Source: Azospirillum thermophilum
Lineage (GTDB): Bacteria > Pseudomonadota > Alphaproteobacteria > Azospirillales > Azospirillaceae
Assembly (NCBI RefSeq): GCF_003130795.1
Contig: NZ_CP029352.1
Span: 237,001-301,000 of the forward strand
Reading direction: 5' to 3'
DNA length: 64,000 bases
Shown here: one piece after another, positions 1-8,675 of the stretch
Layout of the letters: every line of letters begins with the position of its first letter
Position numbering within the stretch: position 1 is the stretch's first letter
Translations under genes and position numbers: made by a program
Notes under the pieces: model-generated
Databases searched by the model: none
What the model was told of the DNA's origin: nothing
Seen by the model: only the letters and a program-made list of their open reading frames with translations

Positions 1-1
1 G

Positions 2-112
2 CTGACCGAGGCGCTGGCGGTGGGCGGCGATGAGGCGAAGCGCGCGTTCGACGCGATGATGAGCATGACGAAAATCGATGTCGCCGCGATCGAGGCGGCT
101 CGACGCGGCTGA
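2..112 (+). CDS. C-terminal end of a PhnB-like VOC-fold protein (partial)
   Basis: Only the last 36 codons are in the window; the gene starts upstream of base 1. The readable tail has a ...GDEAKRAFDAMMSMTKIDVAAIEAA pattern followed by RRG and a TGA stop. This resembles the C-terminus of PhnB/3-demethylubiquinone-9 3-methyltransferase-like VOC proteins, which commonly end in a 'MMxMxKIDIAALEAA' helix. These are small glyoxalase-fold proteins, mostly of unknown substrate. No other domain is visible, so the family call rests on this tail alone. Confidence 0.65.
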   Translation: MTEALAVGGDEAKRAFDAMMSMTKIDVAAIEAARRG

Positions 113-209
113 CCGGTCGCGGGCGGGTGTCGACCGCTGCCCGCCGCGGCCGGAGGGCCGGGACCGTGCCGCCGTTCGACGACAGGGGCGGAACGGTCCT
201 GGCCATGCG

Positions 210-524
210 TCAACCGGGCTGCACGGCCTGGACTGCGACGGCACGGCCGTCCGAGTATTTGCGCCGGAAGGCCTTCCAGGGAGCATATTCCGGCGAGTTG
301 AAGAAGGCCTTGATCTCTTCTTTCGAAGGGAATGCGACGATCAACACGCGGTTGTTCCATGCTCCTTCCAGGACGACGCCGTCGTCATCATAGGCGATCG
401 GCGTACCGCCGAACATCTTCAGAAGCGGCAGCACGTGCCGCTCATATTCCTCCATTTTCGGCATGTCGAAGATGCTGATGTCGATCACAAGGTAGGCCGT
501 CACGGTTTCATCTCTGCTGTCCAA
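210..524 (-). CDS. DUF1330 family protein
   Basis: A 104-residue protein with the layout of the DUF1330 dimeric alpha/beta-barrel family: an N-terminal 'AYLVIDISIFD' strand, a central 'RVLIVAFPSKEEIKAFFNSPEYAPW' block, and a C-terminal 'RKYSDGRAVAVQA' tail. The family belongs to the ferredoxin-like dimeric barrels; its biochemical role is not established. The ATG at 524 gives the listed length. A GTG seven codons later (before TAYLV) would match the family N-terminus better, so the true start may be near 503. It stands alone, with gene-free flanks of about 100 and 180 bases. Confidence 0.85.
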   Translation of the reverse strand: MDSRDETVTAYLVIDISIFDMPKMEEYERHVLPLLKMFGGTPIAYDDDGVVLEGAWNNRVLIVAFPSKEEIKAFFNSPEYAPWKAFRRKYSDGRAVAVQAVQPG

Positions 525-701
525 TTGATGCGTGACGGCATCTAATCAGGTCCCGGCAAACAGGTTTAGACGGTCAATGTGACCATGACTGTCCTGCATC
601 CGGGACAATGGGCCCCCCCTCCACGGGTACGGCACCCGCCGGGCCGGAACGGCCCGATGATCCTCGTCGCGGTGACCGGGTGCCGCCATGGCGGGGTCAG
701 A

Positions 702-959
702 TCACCGCGAGCAGGCCGCCGCGACCAGCGCGTCGTTCTCGGTGCGCTTGCTGACGTCGGCTTTCACGAAGAGGGCGGGAACGCCCAGCGCCCTGATGAC
801 CTCGGCGGCCGGTTCGCCGCCCTCGCGCGGCGTCTCCGTCACGTCGGAGACGATGACGGCCCGTGCGCCGTGCTCGGCCGCGCGCAAGGCGATCGCCCGG
901 CCGATGCCGCTCGACGCGCCGGTCACCACGACCACCTTGCCGTTCAGAATGTCGCTCAT
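702..959 (-). pseudogene. short-chain dehydrogenase fragment (N-terminal Rossmann part only)
   Basis: An 85-residue ORF that begins like a normal SDR: 'GKVVVVTGASSGIGRA' with the TGxxxGIG NAD(P)-binding motif at residues 14-21, then a D-containing acidic loop and 'ADVSKRTENDALVAAA'. The homology stops where the NNAG strand should follow. The catalytic Ser, YxxxK and C-terminal half are absent, and I cannot find them in any frame in the next 120 bases, so this is a deletion remnant and not a simple frameshift. It lies 34 bases downstream of the SnoaL-like gene on the same strand. Confidence 0.8.
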
Positions 960-993
960 GATGGATCTCGCTGGGAAGAGGGGGCGCGCCGGA

Positions 994-1461
994 TCAGGCC
1001 GGCTGGGAGGGGGGGTGCGTCACGGGCAGGGCGCCAAGCTGTTCCAGCAGCTTGTAGAGGTTGGCGACGCCCCAATGCTCGACGATCCGGCCGTCGCGCA
1101 CGCGCATGGCGTCCACCGTCTCGAAGGCGATGGCCTTGCCCGTGGGGGCGATGCCGAGGAAGGGTCCCAGGTGGGTGCCGTGATAGGTCTTGTAGGTGGT
1201 GACCAGATCGCCGTCGGCGACCTGCCAGTGGATGTCCGCATGGAAATCCGGGAAGGCGGCACGCAGGGCCTTGTACAGGCGAAGCGTGCCGGCGCGGCCG
1301 GGCGTGCCGCCCGGCTGCGGGGTGTGGTCGAGGTAGTCGGGGGCGAAGAGCTCCTCGAACAGGGCATAGTTGCCGCGGCCCTGGACCTCTTCGGTGTTGC
1401 GGCGCACGACGGCGATCGCCGCCTGGCTTTGGGGCGTGCTCGACATGGTGATGATCTCCAC
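994..1461 (-). CDS. SnoaL-like ester cyclase / NTF2-fold protein
   Basis: A 155-residue protein typical of the SnoaL-like polyketide cyclase/ester cyclase family. Visible hallmarks are 'FEELFAPDYLDHTP', 'AFPDFHADIHWQVADGDLVTTY', 'HGTHLGPFLGIAPTGKAIAFETVDAMRVRDGRIVEHWGV'. Such proteins have an NTF2-like alpha+beta barrel with a small hydrophobic pocket; most homologues outside antibiotic clusters have no known substrate. A second ATG five codons in (MSST) is an equally good start. It is nine bases downstream of wrbA on the same strand and is probably co-transcribed with it. Confidence 0.85.
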   Translation of the reverse strand: MEIITMSSTPQSQAAIAVVRRNTEEVQGRGNYALFEELFAPDYLDHTPQPGGTPGRAGTLRLYKALRAAFPDFHADIHWQVADGDLVTTYKTYHGTHLGPFLGIAPTGKAIAFETVDAMRVRDGRIVEHWGVANLYKLLEQLGALPVTHPPSQPA

Positions 1462-1470
1462 GCGCTCGGG

Positions 1471-2070
1471 TCAGCCGAACATCCTGGCGACGGTGCGGGC
1501 GACGATCTCGCCCTGGTGGCGGGCGCCGGCGAGCTCGATCTCGGAGGGCTGGCGCGACCCGTCGCCGGCCGCGACGGTGGTGGCGCCGTAGGGAGCGCCG
1601 CCGACGATCTCGCTCATCGTCAACTGGCCCTGGTGGCTGTAGGGCAGCCCGACGATGACCATGCCGAAATGCAGCAGGTTGGTGATGAGCGAGAACAGCG
1701 TGGTCTCGTTGCCGCCATGCTGCGAGGCGCTGGAGGTGAAGGCGGCGCCGACCTTGCCGTTGAGCGCGCCGCGCGCCCACAGCCCGCCGGCCTGGTCGAG
1801 GAAGGCGGCCATCTGCGAGGACATGCGGCCGAAGCGCGTGCCGGTGCCGACGACGATGGCGTCATACTGCTCCAGCTCGGCCACCGTGGCGACCGGCGCG
1901 CTCTGGTCCAGCTTGAAGTGGGCATTCCGGGCGATCGCCTCGGGCACCGTCTCCGGCACCCGCTTGACGTCCACCTCGGCACCGGCGCTGCGCGCACCCT
2001 CGGCGATGGCATGGGCCATCGTCTCGATGTGGCCGTAGGACGAGTAGTAGAGAACCAGGACCTTGGCCAT
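1471..2070 (-). CDS. wrbA: NAD(P)H:quinone oxidoreductase, type IV (WrbA)
   Basis: A 199-residue flavodoxin-fold enzyme that reduces quinones by two electrons using FMN and NAD(P)H, protecting against quinone redox cycling. FMN-binding segments are visible: 'SSYGHIE' at residues 10-16, 'GTGTRFG' at 75-81 and 'TSSASQHGG' at 112-120. The length matches the family (about 200). It is the first gene of a leftward group with the SnoaL-like gene and SDR remnant. An IS701-family element sits about 110 bases upstream of its ATG, separating it from the divergent LysR gene, so its original promoter/operator region is interrupted. Confidence 0.95.
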   Translation of the reverse strand: MAKVLVLYYSSYGHIETMAHAIAEGARSAGAEVDVKRVPETVPEAIARNAHFKLDQSAPVATVAELEQYDAIVVGTGTRFGRMSSQMAAFLDQAGGLWARGALNGKVGAAFTSSASQHGGNETTLFSLITNLLHFGMVIVGLPYSHQGQLTMSEIVGGAPYGATTVAAGDGSRQPSEIELAGARHQGEIVARTVARMFG

Positions 2071-2180
2071 GAAAGCGTTCCTTCGGTGATGGCGGGGAAA
2101 CCCGGCGCAAATGACCGCGGGGGAGGGGCCGCTGCCGTCGCGGCGATCCTGCGTCCGTGCGCTGGCTGGCCTGATGCTAG

Positions 2181-3572
2181 TACTACAGCGGGGATTTTCT
2201 GAGGCTGACGGTGGGCGCTGTCGGCTGTTGAGCGTGGATCAGCAGGGAGGATCCACGGATGACGGTCATTGCCGAGACGGCAGGGTGGGCGCGTGCCCTG
2301 GAGGAATTGGTCGAGCACCTGGCTCCGCGCTTTCGTCGTGTGGAGGTGCGGCAGCGGGCGTTGAGCTATCTGCGCGGGCTGCTGGCCCCTCTGGAGCGCA
2401 AGAACGGCTGGCATCTGGCGGAAGCCGCCGGGGATCGCACGCCGGACGCCCTGCACGACTTCCTCGGGCGAGCGCGCTGGGACGCGGAGGCGGTGCGCGA
2501 TGACCTGCAAGCCTATGTGAGCGAGCACTTGGGGGATGCCGACGGCGTGCTGGTGCTCGACGAGACCGGCTTCCTCAAGAAAGGGATGCGCTCGGTCGGC
2601 GTCAAACGCCAGTACTCCGGCACCGCCGGGCGCACCGAGAACTGTCAGGTCGCCGTGTTCCTCGGCTATGCCAGCCGCCACGGCCGGGCGCTGATCGACC
2701 GCGCGCTCTACCTGCCCGAGGAGTGGGCGGCGGATGCCGACCGCCGGCATCTGGCCGGGGTGCCGGAGGAGGTGGCTTTCGCCACCAAGCCCAAGCTGGG
2801 GCGGGCGCTGCTGGAGCGCGCCGTCGCGGCGGGCGTGCCCTGCGCGTGGGTGACGGCCGACAGCGTGTACGGCGGCGACTACGCGTTGCGGCTGTGGTTG
2901 GAGCGGCAGCCGCTCGGCTATGTGCTGGCGGTCACCAGCAAACAGCGGGCGCCACTCGGCTTCGACACCGTCAAGCAGCGGGCCGCCGCGTGCGTCGGCG
3001 CCGCCGATTGGCACCGCCTGAGCGCCGGAGATGGGGCCAAGGGGCCACGCCTGTACGACTGGGCCTACAAGGTTTACCCGTCACTGCGGGAGGGCTGGAG
3101 CCGTGGCCTGCTGGTGCGCCGCTCGATCGCCGAGCCGGACAAGCTGACCTACTACCTGACCTTCGCGCCGGAGGGCACGCCGTTGGCGACGCTGGTGCGG
3201 GTCGCGGGGGCACGCTGGACGGTGGAGTCGTGCTTCGAAGCCGCCAAGGGGGAGGTCGGTCTGGATCAGTACGAGGTGCGCACCTGGACGGCGTGGCACC
3301 GCCACGTCACGCTGGCGATGTTCGCCCTGGCCTTTCTCACCGTCGCCCGAGCGGCGGCCATCGGGGGGCGAGGAGCGCGTCGATCTGTCGGCCGATGTCC
3401 TGCCCCTCACCGTGCCGGAAATCAGACACCTGCTTGCCTCCTTGATCGGCCCGCCCCGGCCCGATCCCGCCGCCGTTATCGCTTGGTCCGTCTGGCGACG
3501 GCGCCACCAACAACGAGCACGCCAGTGCCACTGGAAACGCCGCACCCAAACCGATAAATCTCCGCTGTAGTA
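2181..3572 (+). mobile_element. IS701-family insertion sequence, complete ends
   Basis: The element is bounded by terminal inverted repeats: left TACTACAGCGGGGATTT from 2181, right end reading TACTACAGCGGAGATTT on the minus strand from 3572 (one mismatch in 17). The bases CTAG occur directly outside both ends (2177-2180 and 3573-3576) and are the target-site duplication; a four-base YTAR duplication is the known habit of IS701. The single ORF inside is a DDE transposase whose restored-frame stop lies in the right repeat. Total length, about 1.39 kb, fits the family. It landed between divergent wrbA and a LysR gene. Confidence 0.93.
2259..3570 (+). CDS. IS701-family DDE transposase (frameshifted near the C-terminus)
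   Basis: Catalyses cut-and-paste transposition of the enclosing element. The DDE core is clear: 'LVLDETGFLKKG' with D101, 'VTADSVYGGD' with D201, and the 'WTVESCFEAAKGEVGLDQYEVR' block starting at residue 320, which carries the acidic third residue. At codon 369 the frame breaks at a run of six G (3363-3368): read through, it gives an arginine/proline-rich tail to 3557. Dropping one G restores 'GEERVDLSADVLPLTVPEIRHLL...' and a stop at 3568-3570, about 436 residues. The extra G is either an error or an inactivating mutation. Confidence 0.9.
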
Positions 3573-3652
3573 CTAGCACTCGAAGCATGGCTTGATTATC
3601 CCCCGGGCGTGGGCAACATTGTGCCGTTTTTCGATCCAATCGGCGGGTGCAG

Positions 3653-4564
3653 ATGCAGGACCTGAACGACACCATCGCCTTCGTGAAGGTGGTGGTGGAG
3701 GGCAGCTTCACGAAGGCGGCCCGGCGGCTGCGGCTGCCCAAGACGACGCTGAGCCGCAAGGTGCGCGACCTCGAACAGCGGCTCGGCATCCAGCTTCTGC
3801 ACCGCACTACCCGCCGCATCGGGCTGACCGAGGCGGGTACGGTGTATTTCGAGCGGTGCCGCCGCATCGCCGAGGAGCTGGAGCAGGCCGAAAGCGCGGT
3901 AGCCCAGCTTCGCGACGCCCCGCGCGGCTGGCTGCGCGTCACCACGCCGCCATCCTTCGGCATGAAGGTCATCGCACCGTTGATGCCCGATTTCCGCGCC
4001 AGCTACCCCGACGTCCGCATCGATCTGGTGCTCAGCCATGAAACCCTCGATCTGGTGGCGCGGGACATCGACGTGGCGATCCGGATGGGGCCGCTGCAGG
4101 ACTCCTCGATGGCGGCCCGCAAGCTGGGCGCCCTGTCCCGCCACGTCTATGCGGCACCGGCCTATTGTGCCAGCCATGGTGCGCCGGCTCATCCGGACGA
4201 CCTGGTTCGGCATGCCACGCTGGCCAGCATGACGGCCCGGCGTCCGACCGGCCATGTGTGGCGGCTGGCACGGGCCGGCGAGGTGCGGGATGTGGCACTC
4301 GACCCGGTGATGACGGCCGATGATCCGGAGATGCTGATCCCGGCCCTGCTTGCCGGGGGCGGGCTGGTCCTCGCCACCGACTTCTCCATGCGGCCCTACC
4401 GGTCGGCCGGTCAGGTGGTGCGGGTGCTCGACGGGTGGGCGGCGTCGGACGTCGACCTGCACGCGGTCTTTCCCGGTGGGCGGGTCCAGCCGCCGAAGGT
4501 GCGGTCCTTCCTGGATTTCCTGGTGGCGCGCATCGATCTCGGGGACCGCGCCGGCCAGGGGTGA
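3653..4564 (+). CDS. LysR-family transcriptional regulator
   Basis: A 303-residue LTTR. Residues 1-60 form the winged helix-turn-helix ('GSFTKAARRLRLPKTTLSRKVRDLEQRLGIQLLHRTTRRIGLTEAG'); residues from about 90 form the periplasmic-binding-protein-like effector domain ('DVRIDLVLSHETLDLVARDIDVAIRMG'). The profile resembles the PcaQ/DsdC-unrelated 'CrgA/YafC-type' group that often controls neighbouring quinone or NADPH oxidoreductases. An in-frame GTG two codons upstream (3647) is a possible alternative start. It diverges from wrbA, its probable original target, but the IS element now lies between them. The gene is convergent with the F420-type oxidoreductase, ten bases away. Confidence 0.93.
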   Translation: MQDLNDTIAFVKVVVEGSFTKAARRLRLPKTTLSRKVRDLEQRLGIQLLHRTTRRIGLTEAGTVYFERCRRIAEELEQAESAVAQLRDAPRGWLRVTTPPSFGMKVIAPLMPDFRASYPDVRIDLVLSHETLDLVARDIDVAIRMGPLQDSSMAARKLGALSRHVYAAPAYCASHGAPAHPDDLVRHATLASMTARRPTGHVWRLARAGEVRDVALDPVMTADDPEMLIPALLAGGGLVLATDFSMRPYRSAGQVVRVLDGWAASDVDLHAVFPGGRVQPPKVRSFLDFLVARIDLGDRAGQG

Positions 4565-4573
4565 ACGTTCGGC

Positions 4574-5170
4574 TCAGCCCTGCCTGATCAGGCTGTGGAC
4601 CATCAGCGCGCCGCCGAACTGCTGCAGGCGACCGCCCTCGGCGATGCGACCCAGCGGGATGGGGGCGAAGCCCAGCCGTTCGATCAGGCCGGCGACCTCG
4701 GCAGTGGCCCCTTCGTCGTCGCCCGACAGGAACAGGACGCGGCGCCCGTTCTCCTGCGGGTCCTTCGCCAGCACCGCGGCCGGCAGCGTGTTGAAGGCCT
4801 TGACGACGCGGGCGCCGGGCACGGCCTCGGCGACGATGTGGGTGGACGGGCGGCCGCCCAGGTCGCGGGGCGTGAAGGCCGGGAAGTCGATGGCATTGGT
4901 GGCGTCGACGACGATGCGGCCGTTCCAGGCCGGCGCTTCGTGCACGGCGTCGCGGACCGCGTCGTAGGGAACCGCCAGGATGACGATGTCGGCGGCGAGC
5001 GCGTCCCGCAGCGTGGCGGGGACGACGCCGGGCCCCAGATCGTGGGCGAGGTCGGCCAGGGTTTCCGGTCCGCGGCTGTTGGCGATCAGGACCTCGATTC
5101 CCTTGCGGGCGAACTGTCCGGCGACGGCGGCGCCGATGGCGCCGGACCCCAGGATGGCATAGGTGGTCAT
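4574..5170 (-). CDS. F420-type NADP oxidoreductase family protein (NADPH-dependent reductase)
   Basis: A 198-residue Rossmann protein of the NADP_oxidoreductase/F420-dependent family. The dinucleotide motif GSGAIG is at residues 8-13, followed by 'IANSRGPETLADLAHDLGPGV', 'ADIVILAVPYDAV', 'VVDATNA' and 'VKAFNTLPAAVL', all family hallmarks. In bacteria lacking F420 these proteins are NADPH-dependent reductases of unknown partner. It is followed in the same direction by nothing and preceded by the pirin gene 39 bases upstream, with which it may form an operon. Confidence 0.9.
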   Translation of the reverse strand: MTTYAILGSGAIGAAVAGQFARKGIEVLIANSRGPETLADLAHDLGPGVVPATLRDALAADIVILAVPYDAVRDAVHEAPAWNGRIVVDATNAIDFPAFTPRDLGGRPSTHIVAEAVPGARVVKAFNTLPAAVLAKDPQENGRRVLFLSGDDEGATAEVAGLIERLGFAPIPLGRIAEGGRLQQFGGALMVHSLIRQG

Positions 5171-5209
5171 GACGATGGTCCTTTCGAGACAAGGGGGTGG
5201 ATGGATGGA

Positions 5210-6133
5210 TCAGACCGCGCGGGGGGCCGCGGGTTTGGGCAGGGAATCGGGCAGGGGGATGAACTCGGTTTCGCCGGGGACGGCGGGGAAGCGGCCCTCG
5301 CGCCAGTCCCGGGCGGCCTGTTCGATGCGCTCGCGCCGGCTGGATACGAAGTTCCAGTAGATGTGCCGCCGTCCGTCCAGCGGTTCGCCGCCCAGCAGCA
5401 TCAGCCGGGCCGGACCGACGGCGCGCAGCACGATCTCCGCCCCCGGCTGGAAGACGACGAGCTGGTCCTTGCGGAACAGGCCATCCTCGGAGACCGCCTC
5501 CACCGCTCCGTCGACGATATAGGCGGCGCGCTCGACGTGCTCGGCGTCGACGCGCAGCCGGGCCCCGTCCTGCAGGATCACGTCGGCGTTGAACAGGTCG
5601 GAGAAGGTACGCGTCGGCGCCCGCCGGCCGAGCAGGGAGCCGGCGATCAGCCGCAGGTCGATGCCGTCGCCTTCGATCCGCGGCAGCGCCTCGGCCGCCA
5701 CATGCTGGAAGCCCGGGTCGGTTTCCTCGTGCTGCGCCGGCAAGGCGATCCAGCTCTGGAAGCCGAACAGCCGGTGGCCGGTGCTGCGGGTGGCGGGGGC
5801 GGTGCGTTCGGAATGGACGATGCCGCGCCCGGCGGTCATCAGGGTCACCGCCCCCGGCTCGATCGCCTGGACGAAGCCCTCGCTGTCGCGGTGGACGATC
5901 TCGCCCTCGATCAGATAGCTCAGGGTCGACAGGCCGATGTGCGGGTGGGGGCGGGTGTCCATCCCCTCGCCGGCGGTGAAGGTGACCGGGCCGAAGCTGT
6001 CCAGGAAGATGAAGGGGCCGACCGACCGGCGCATGGCCGACGGCAGGGAGCGGCGGACCTGGAACCCGTCGCCGATGTCGCGGACGGCAGGCAGCAGGAT
6101 GTGTTCGACTCCGGCGGCGGGGCGCACGGTCAT
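5210..6133 (-). CDS. Pirin-family protein (cupin, quercetinase-like)
   Basis: A 307-residue bicupin. The N-terminal cupin keeps the pirin iron ligands: 'RPHPHIGLSTLSYLIEGEIVHRDS' supplies H63 and H65, and 'GRGIVHSERT' supplies H107 and E109. Bacterial pirins can show quercetin 2,3-dioxygenase activity or modulate enzymes; the role here is unknown. The start chosen is ATG at 6133 (MTVRPAAG), because the 27 upstream codons to 6214 read as low-complexity leader. The 146-base gap to the divergent LysR gene at 6280 suggests that regulator controls it. Confidence 0.93.
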   Translation of the reverse strand: MTVRPAAGVEHILLPAVRDIGDGFQVRRSLPSAMRRSVGPFIFLDSFGPVTFTAGEGMDTRPHPHIGLSTLSYLIEGEIVHRDSEGFVQAIEPGAVTLMTAGRGIVHSERTAPATRSTGHRLFGFQSWIALPAQHEETDPGFQHVAAEALPRIEGDGIDLRLIAGSLLGRRAPTRTFSDLFNADVILQDGARLRVDAEHVERAAYIVDGAVEAVSEDGLFRKDQLVVFQPGAEIVLRAVGPARLMLLGGEPLDGRRHIYWNFVSSRRERIEQAARDWREGRFPAVPGETEFIPLPDSLPKPAAPRAV

Positions 6134-6279
6134 GGCAGGAACTCCCGGTCTTGGAAGGAGCGGCGCGGGGCTGGTGAGGTCTGGCAAGCGGCCCGTCGCT
6201 GCTGGTGAGGACAAGCTAACGCCGCTGGACCTTCGGAAAAACCGGGATAAGATGGATCGAAACGTTCGAGAAATTGGAA

Positions 6280-7179
6280 ATGTCCGACCCCGGCACCCCG
6301 ACCTTCGACCAGCTCCGCGTTTTCCTGACCGTCGTGGATACAGGCAGCTTCGCCGGTGCGGCGCGCAAGCTGGGGCGCGCCACCTCCGTCATCAGCTATT
6401 CGATCGCCAATCTGGAACTGCAACTGGGCGTCTCGCTGTTCGACCGCGAGACCACGAAACGGCCGCAACTGACCGACGCCGGCCGGGCCGTGCTGGCGGA
6501 AGCGCGAACCATCGCCAACGGCATGGGCAGCCTGCGCGCCAAGGTGAAGGGCCTGATCGAGGGGCTGGAGTCCGAGGTGCATCTGGCGCTCGACGTCATG
6601 TTGCCGGCCCGGCGGGTGGTCGATGCGTTGAAGGCCTTCCGCGAAGCCTACCCGACCGTGACGCTGCGCCTGTATGTCGAGGCGCTGGGCGCCGTCACCC
6701 AGATGGTCCTCAACCGCACGGCGACGGTCGGCATCAGCGGGCCGCTGGACATGGAGATCGACGGCATCGAGCGGATCGGCGTCGGATTCGTCGAGCTGGT
6801 GCCGGTCGCCGCGCCGTCCCACCCGCTGGCGCTGGCCGGGCGCAATCCACCCGGCGCGGGGCGCGAGCATGTGCAACTGGTGCTGACCGACCGCTCCACC
6901 CTGACGCAGGGCTGGGAGTTCGCCGTCATCGGCACGCGCACCTGGCGGCTGGCCGATCTGGGCTCCAAGCACATGCTGCTGCGCGAGGGGATCGGCTGGG
7001 GCAACATGCCCCTGCCGATGATCCAGGAGGATTTGGACAGCGGACGGCTGGTGCGGCTGGACATGCCCGACTGCAAGGGCGGTCCCTACCGGCTGCAGGC
7101 CGTGCACCGCACCGACAGCCCACCGGGGCCGGCGGCCTCCTACCTGATTGCCCGCTTCGAGAGCCAGATGGCGGGGTGA
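6280..7179 (+). CDS. LysR-family transcriptional regulator (pirin-linked)
   Basis: A 299-residue LTTR with an N-terminal winged HTH ('LRVFLTVVDTGSFAGAARKLGRATSVISYSIANLELQLGVSLFDRETTKRPQLTDAG') and an effector domain from about residue 90. The HTH variant 'TSVISYSIANLE' is that of a subgroup frequently divergent to pirin or oxidoreductase genes. ATG 6280 is used; a TTG two codons upstream is also possible. Divergent from the pirin gene. Downstream are about 160 gene-free, comparatively AT-rich bases. Confidence 0.93.
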   Translation: MSDPGTPTFDQLRVFLTVVDTGSFAGAARKLGRATSVISYSIANLELQLGVSLFDRETTKRPQLTDAGRAVLAEARTIANGMGSLRAKVKGLIEGLESEVHLALDVMLPARRVVDALKAFREAYPTVTLRLYVEALGAVTQMVLNRTATVGISGPLDMEIDGIERIGVGFVELVPVAAPSHPLALAGRNPPGAGREHVQLVLTDRSTLTQGWEFAVIGTRTWRLADLGSKHMLLREGIGWGNMPLPMIQEDLDSGRLVRLDMPDCKGGPYRLQAVHRTDSPPGPAASYLIARFESQMAG

Positions 7180-7342
7180 TAGCGTTTTGCACCAATTGTT
7201 CTTATTTATACAACAGAGAACTCGTAATTTGCATATTTATCGCTGTCACGGGAACAGTTAGCGTCCCGGTATCGACCGGCACGGCAGACTGCCCGCGTCC
7301 GGCCTGATCCCGATCTCTTCCCAGGCTCCAAGGACGCGGATC

Positions 7343-7741
7343 ATGAGCCAAACCACCTCCCTCTGCGCCGCCGCCGGCGATATCCTGTCCGCGCTTTCCT
7401 GCAAGCTGCACGGCGCGGGCTGCTCCGCCGTCCGCACGGTGCTGGACCTCTTCATGATGCCGTCGGGCAACCAGCGGCTGCTCGGCTGGCTCGGCAATCA
7501 CCTGCTGTCGATTGCCGGTCAACTCGCCGGCGGCGCGTCGGACCTGATTCCGGCCTATCCCACCGCCATCGGTCCGGTCCTTGCGGCTACCGGCTGCGCG
7601 GCCATCGTGGCATTGCGCTCGCTCGGCAGCGCCGCCGTGCTGGCGGCCCTCCTGGTGATCGCCGGCCTTCTGGCGGTCGGCGCCGGCCTCCGCCGCACGG
7701 CGCGCCCATCCCCTTTTCCCGCCCGGAGCGGAGCGCTATAG
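7343..7741 (+). CDS. hypothetical protein with C-terminal hydrophobic segments
   Basis: A 132-codon ORF preceded by AAGGAC eight bases before ATG 7343. The N-terminal half has four cysteines or small polar residues around 'SALSCKLHGAGCSAVRTVLDLF'; the C-terminal half ('AIGPVLAATGCAAIVALRSLG', 'AAVLAALLVIAGLLAVGAGLRR') could form two membrane helices ending in a positively charged tail. I do not recognise a family. Codon third positions are GC-rich as in neighbours, and the upstream region is AT-rich and promoter-like, which favours a real gene. It ends just before the SDR leader. Confidence 0.45.
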   Translation: MSQTTSLCAAAGDILSALSCKLHGAGCSAVRTVLDLFMMPSGNQRLLGWLGNHLLSIAGQLAGGASDLIPAYPTAIGPVLAATGCAAIVALRSLGSAAVLAALLVIAGLLAVGAGLRRTARPSPFPARSGAL

Positions 7742-7870
7742 CTTGTGGATCAGCCTGCCGGCGTGCCTGGCGTCCCGCTCGCCCGCAGGCTGGGGCTTCC
7801 GCGACACCGATATCGTCAGAACCCTCTTCGCCCGGCTGGGGTGGGGGCGTTCGAATCCTGGGAGCAACGC

Positions 7871-8617
7871 TTGATCATCGTTACCGGCGGCACGCACGGC
7901 ATCGGCCGCGCCTGTGTGGAGCGGCTGGCCGGCGACGGCCACGCCGTCCTTTTCACCGGGCGGGATGAGGTGGCCGGCGCCGATCTTGCCGGCCGCTGTC
8001 CGGGCGCCGTCTTTCAACGCGGCGACGTCGCGTCCCCCGACGACTGCGCCCGCGCGGTCGGCCGGGCGATGGAACTCGGCAGCGGCCGCATCGCGGGGCT
8101 GGTCAACAATGCCGGAATGTCACGCCGCGTCGCCTTCGCCGAGGCGCAGGTGGAGGATTGGGATCAGGTGATGGCGGTGAACGCCCGCAGCGCCTTCCTC
8201 TTCACCCGGCTTGCCCTGCCGGGCCTGCGGGCGGCGCGCGGGGCGGTGGTGAACGTCGCGTCCGTCGCCGGAAAGACCGGGGAGGAGGGGCTGGCGATCT
8301 ACTGCGCGTCCAAGGCGGCCGTGATCGGCATGACGCAGGCGCTGGCGTTGGAGTTCGGCGCCGAGGTCCGCTTCAATGCCGTCTGTCCGGGCCAGATCGA
8401 CACCCGCATGATGCAGGGCATCAAGACGCAGGAGATCAAGCGCCGCCGCCTGGAGCAGCGCATCCCGGCCGGCCGCTTCGGCGCCCCGGAGGAAGTCGCC
8501 GATGCGGTCGCCTGGCTGCTGTCGGAGCGGTCGAGCTACGTCAACGGCACCGTCCTGACCATCGACGGCGGCGAGACCGCCGGCATGCGCACTCCGCGCG
8601 GTCTGGACGAGGCGTGA
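7871..8617 (+). CDS. SDR-family oxidoreductase
   Basis: A 248-residue classical short-chain dehydrogenase. TGGTHGIG nucleotide motif at residues 5-12, NNAG at 79-82, catalytic S131, Y144 and K148 (YCASK), 'NAVCPGQIDTRMM' after the active site, and the 'SSYVNGTVLTIDGGE' C-terminus. The ORF is open upstream to 7745, but those 42 codons do not look like SDR sequence. TTG 7871 follows GGGAGCAACGC, a good ribosome site, and places the first strand at the very N-terminus as usual. Substrate is not predictable. It is convergent with the LivK-type binding protein. Confidence 0.88.
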   Translation: MIIVTGGTHGIGRACVERLAGDGHAVLFTGRDEVAGADLAGRCPGAVFQRGDVASPDDCARAVGRAMELGSGRIAGLVNNAGMSRRVAFAEAQVEDWDQVMAVNARSAFLFTRLALPGLRAARGAVVNVASVAGKTGEEGLAIYCASKAAVIGMTQALALEFGAEVRFNAVCPGQIDTRMMQGIKTQEIKRRRLEQRIPAGRFGAPEEVADAVAWLLSERSSYVNGTVLTIDGGETAGMRTPRGLDEA

Positions 8618-8675
8618 CGGGAAGAGGGGGCCGGCGAGGCCGTCGTGGGAGGGAACGGCCACCGCCGCCGTCCGG

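Noticed and set aside
579..1202. 207-codon plus-strand ORF opposite the SDR remnant and SnoaL gene
   Set aside because: Arginine/glycine-rich antisense shadow without homology features.
3363..3368. Programmed ribosomal frameshift in the IS transposase
   Set aside because: The family normally has one continuous ORF, and there is no slippery AAAAAA-type heptamer or following pseudoknot. A single extra G fits error or mutation, as in four other genes here.
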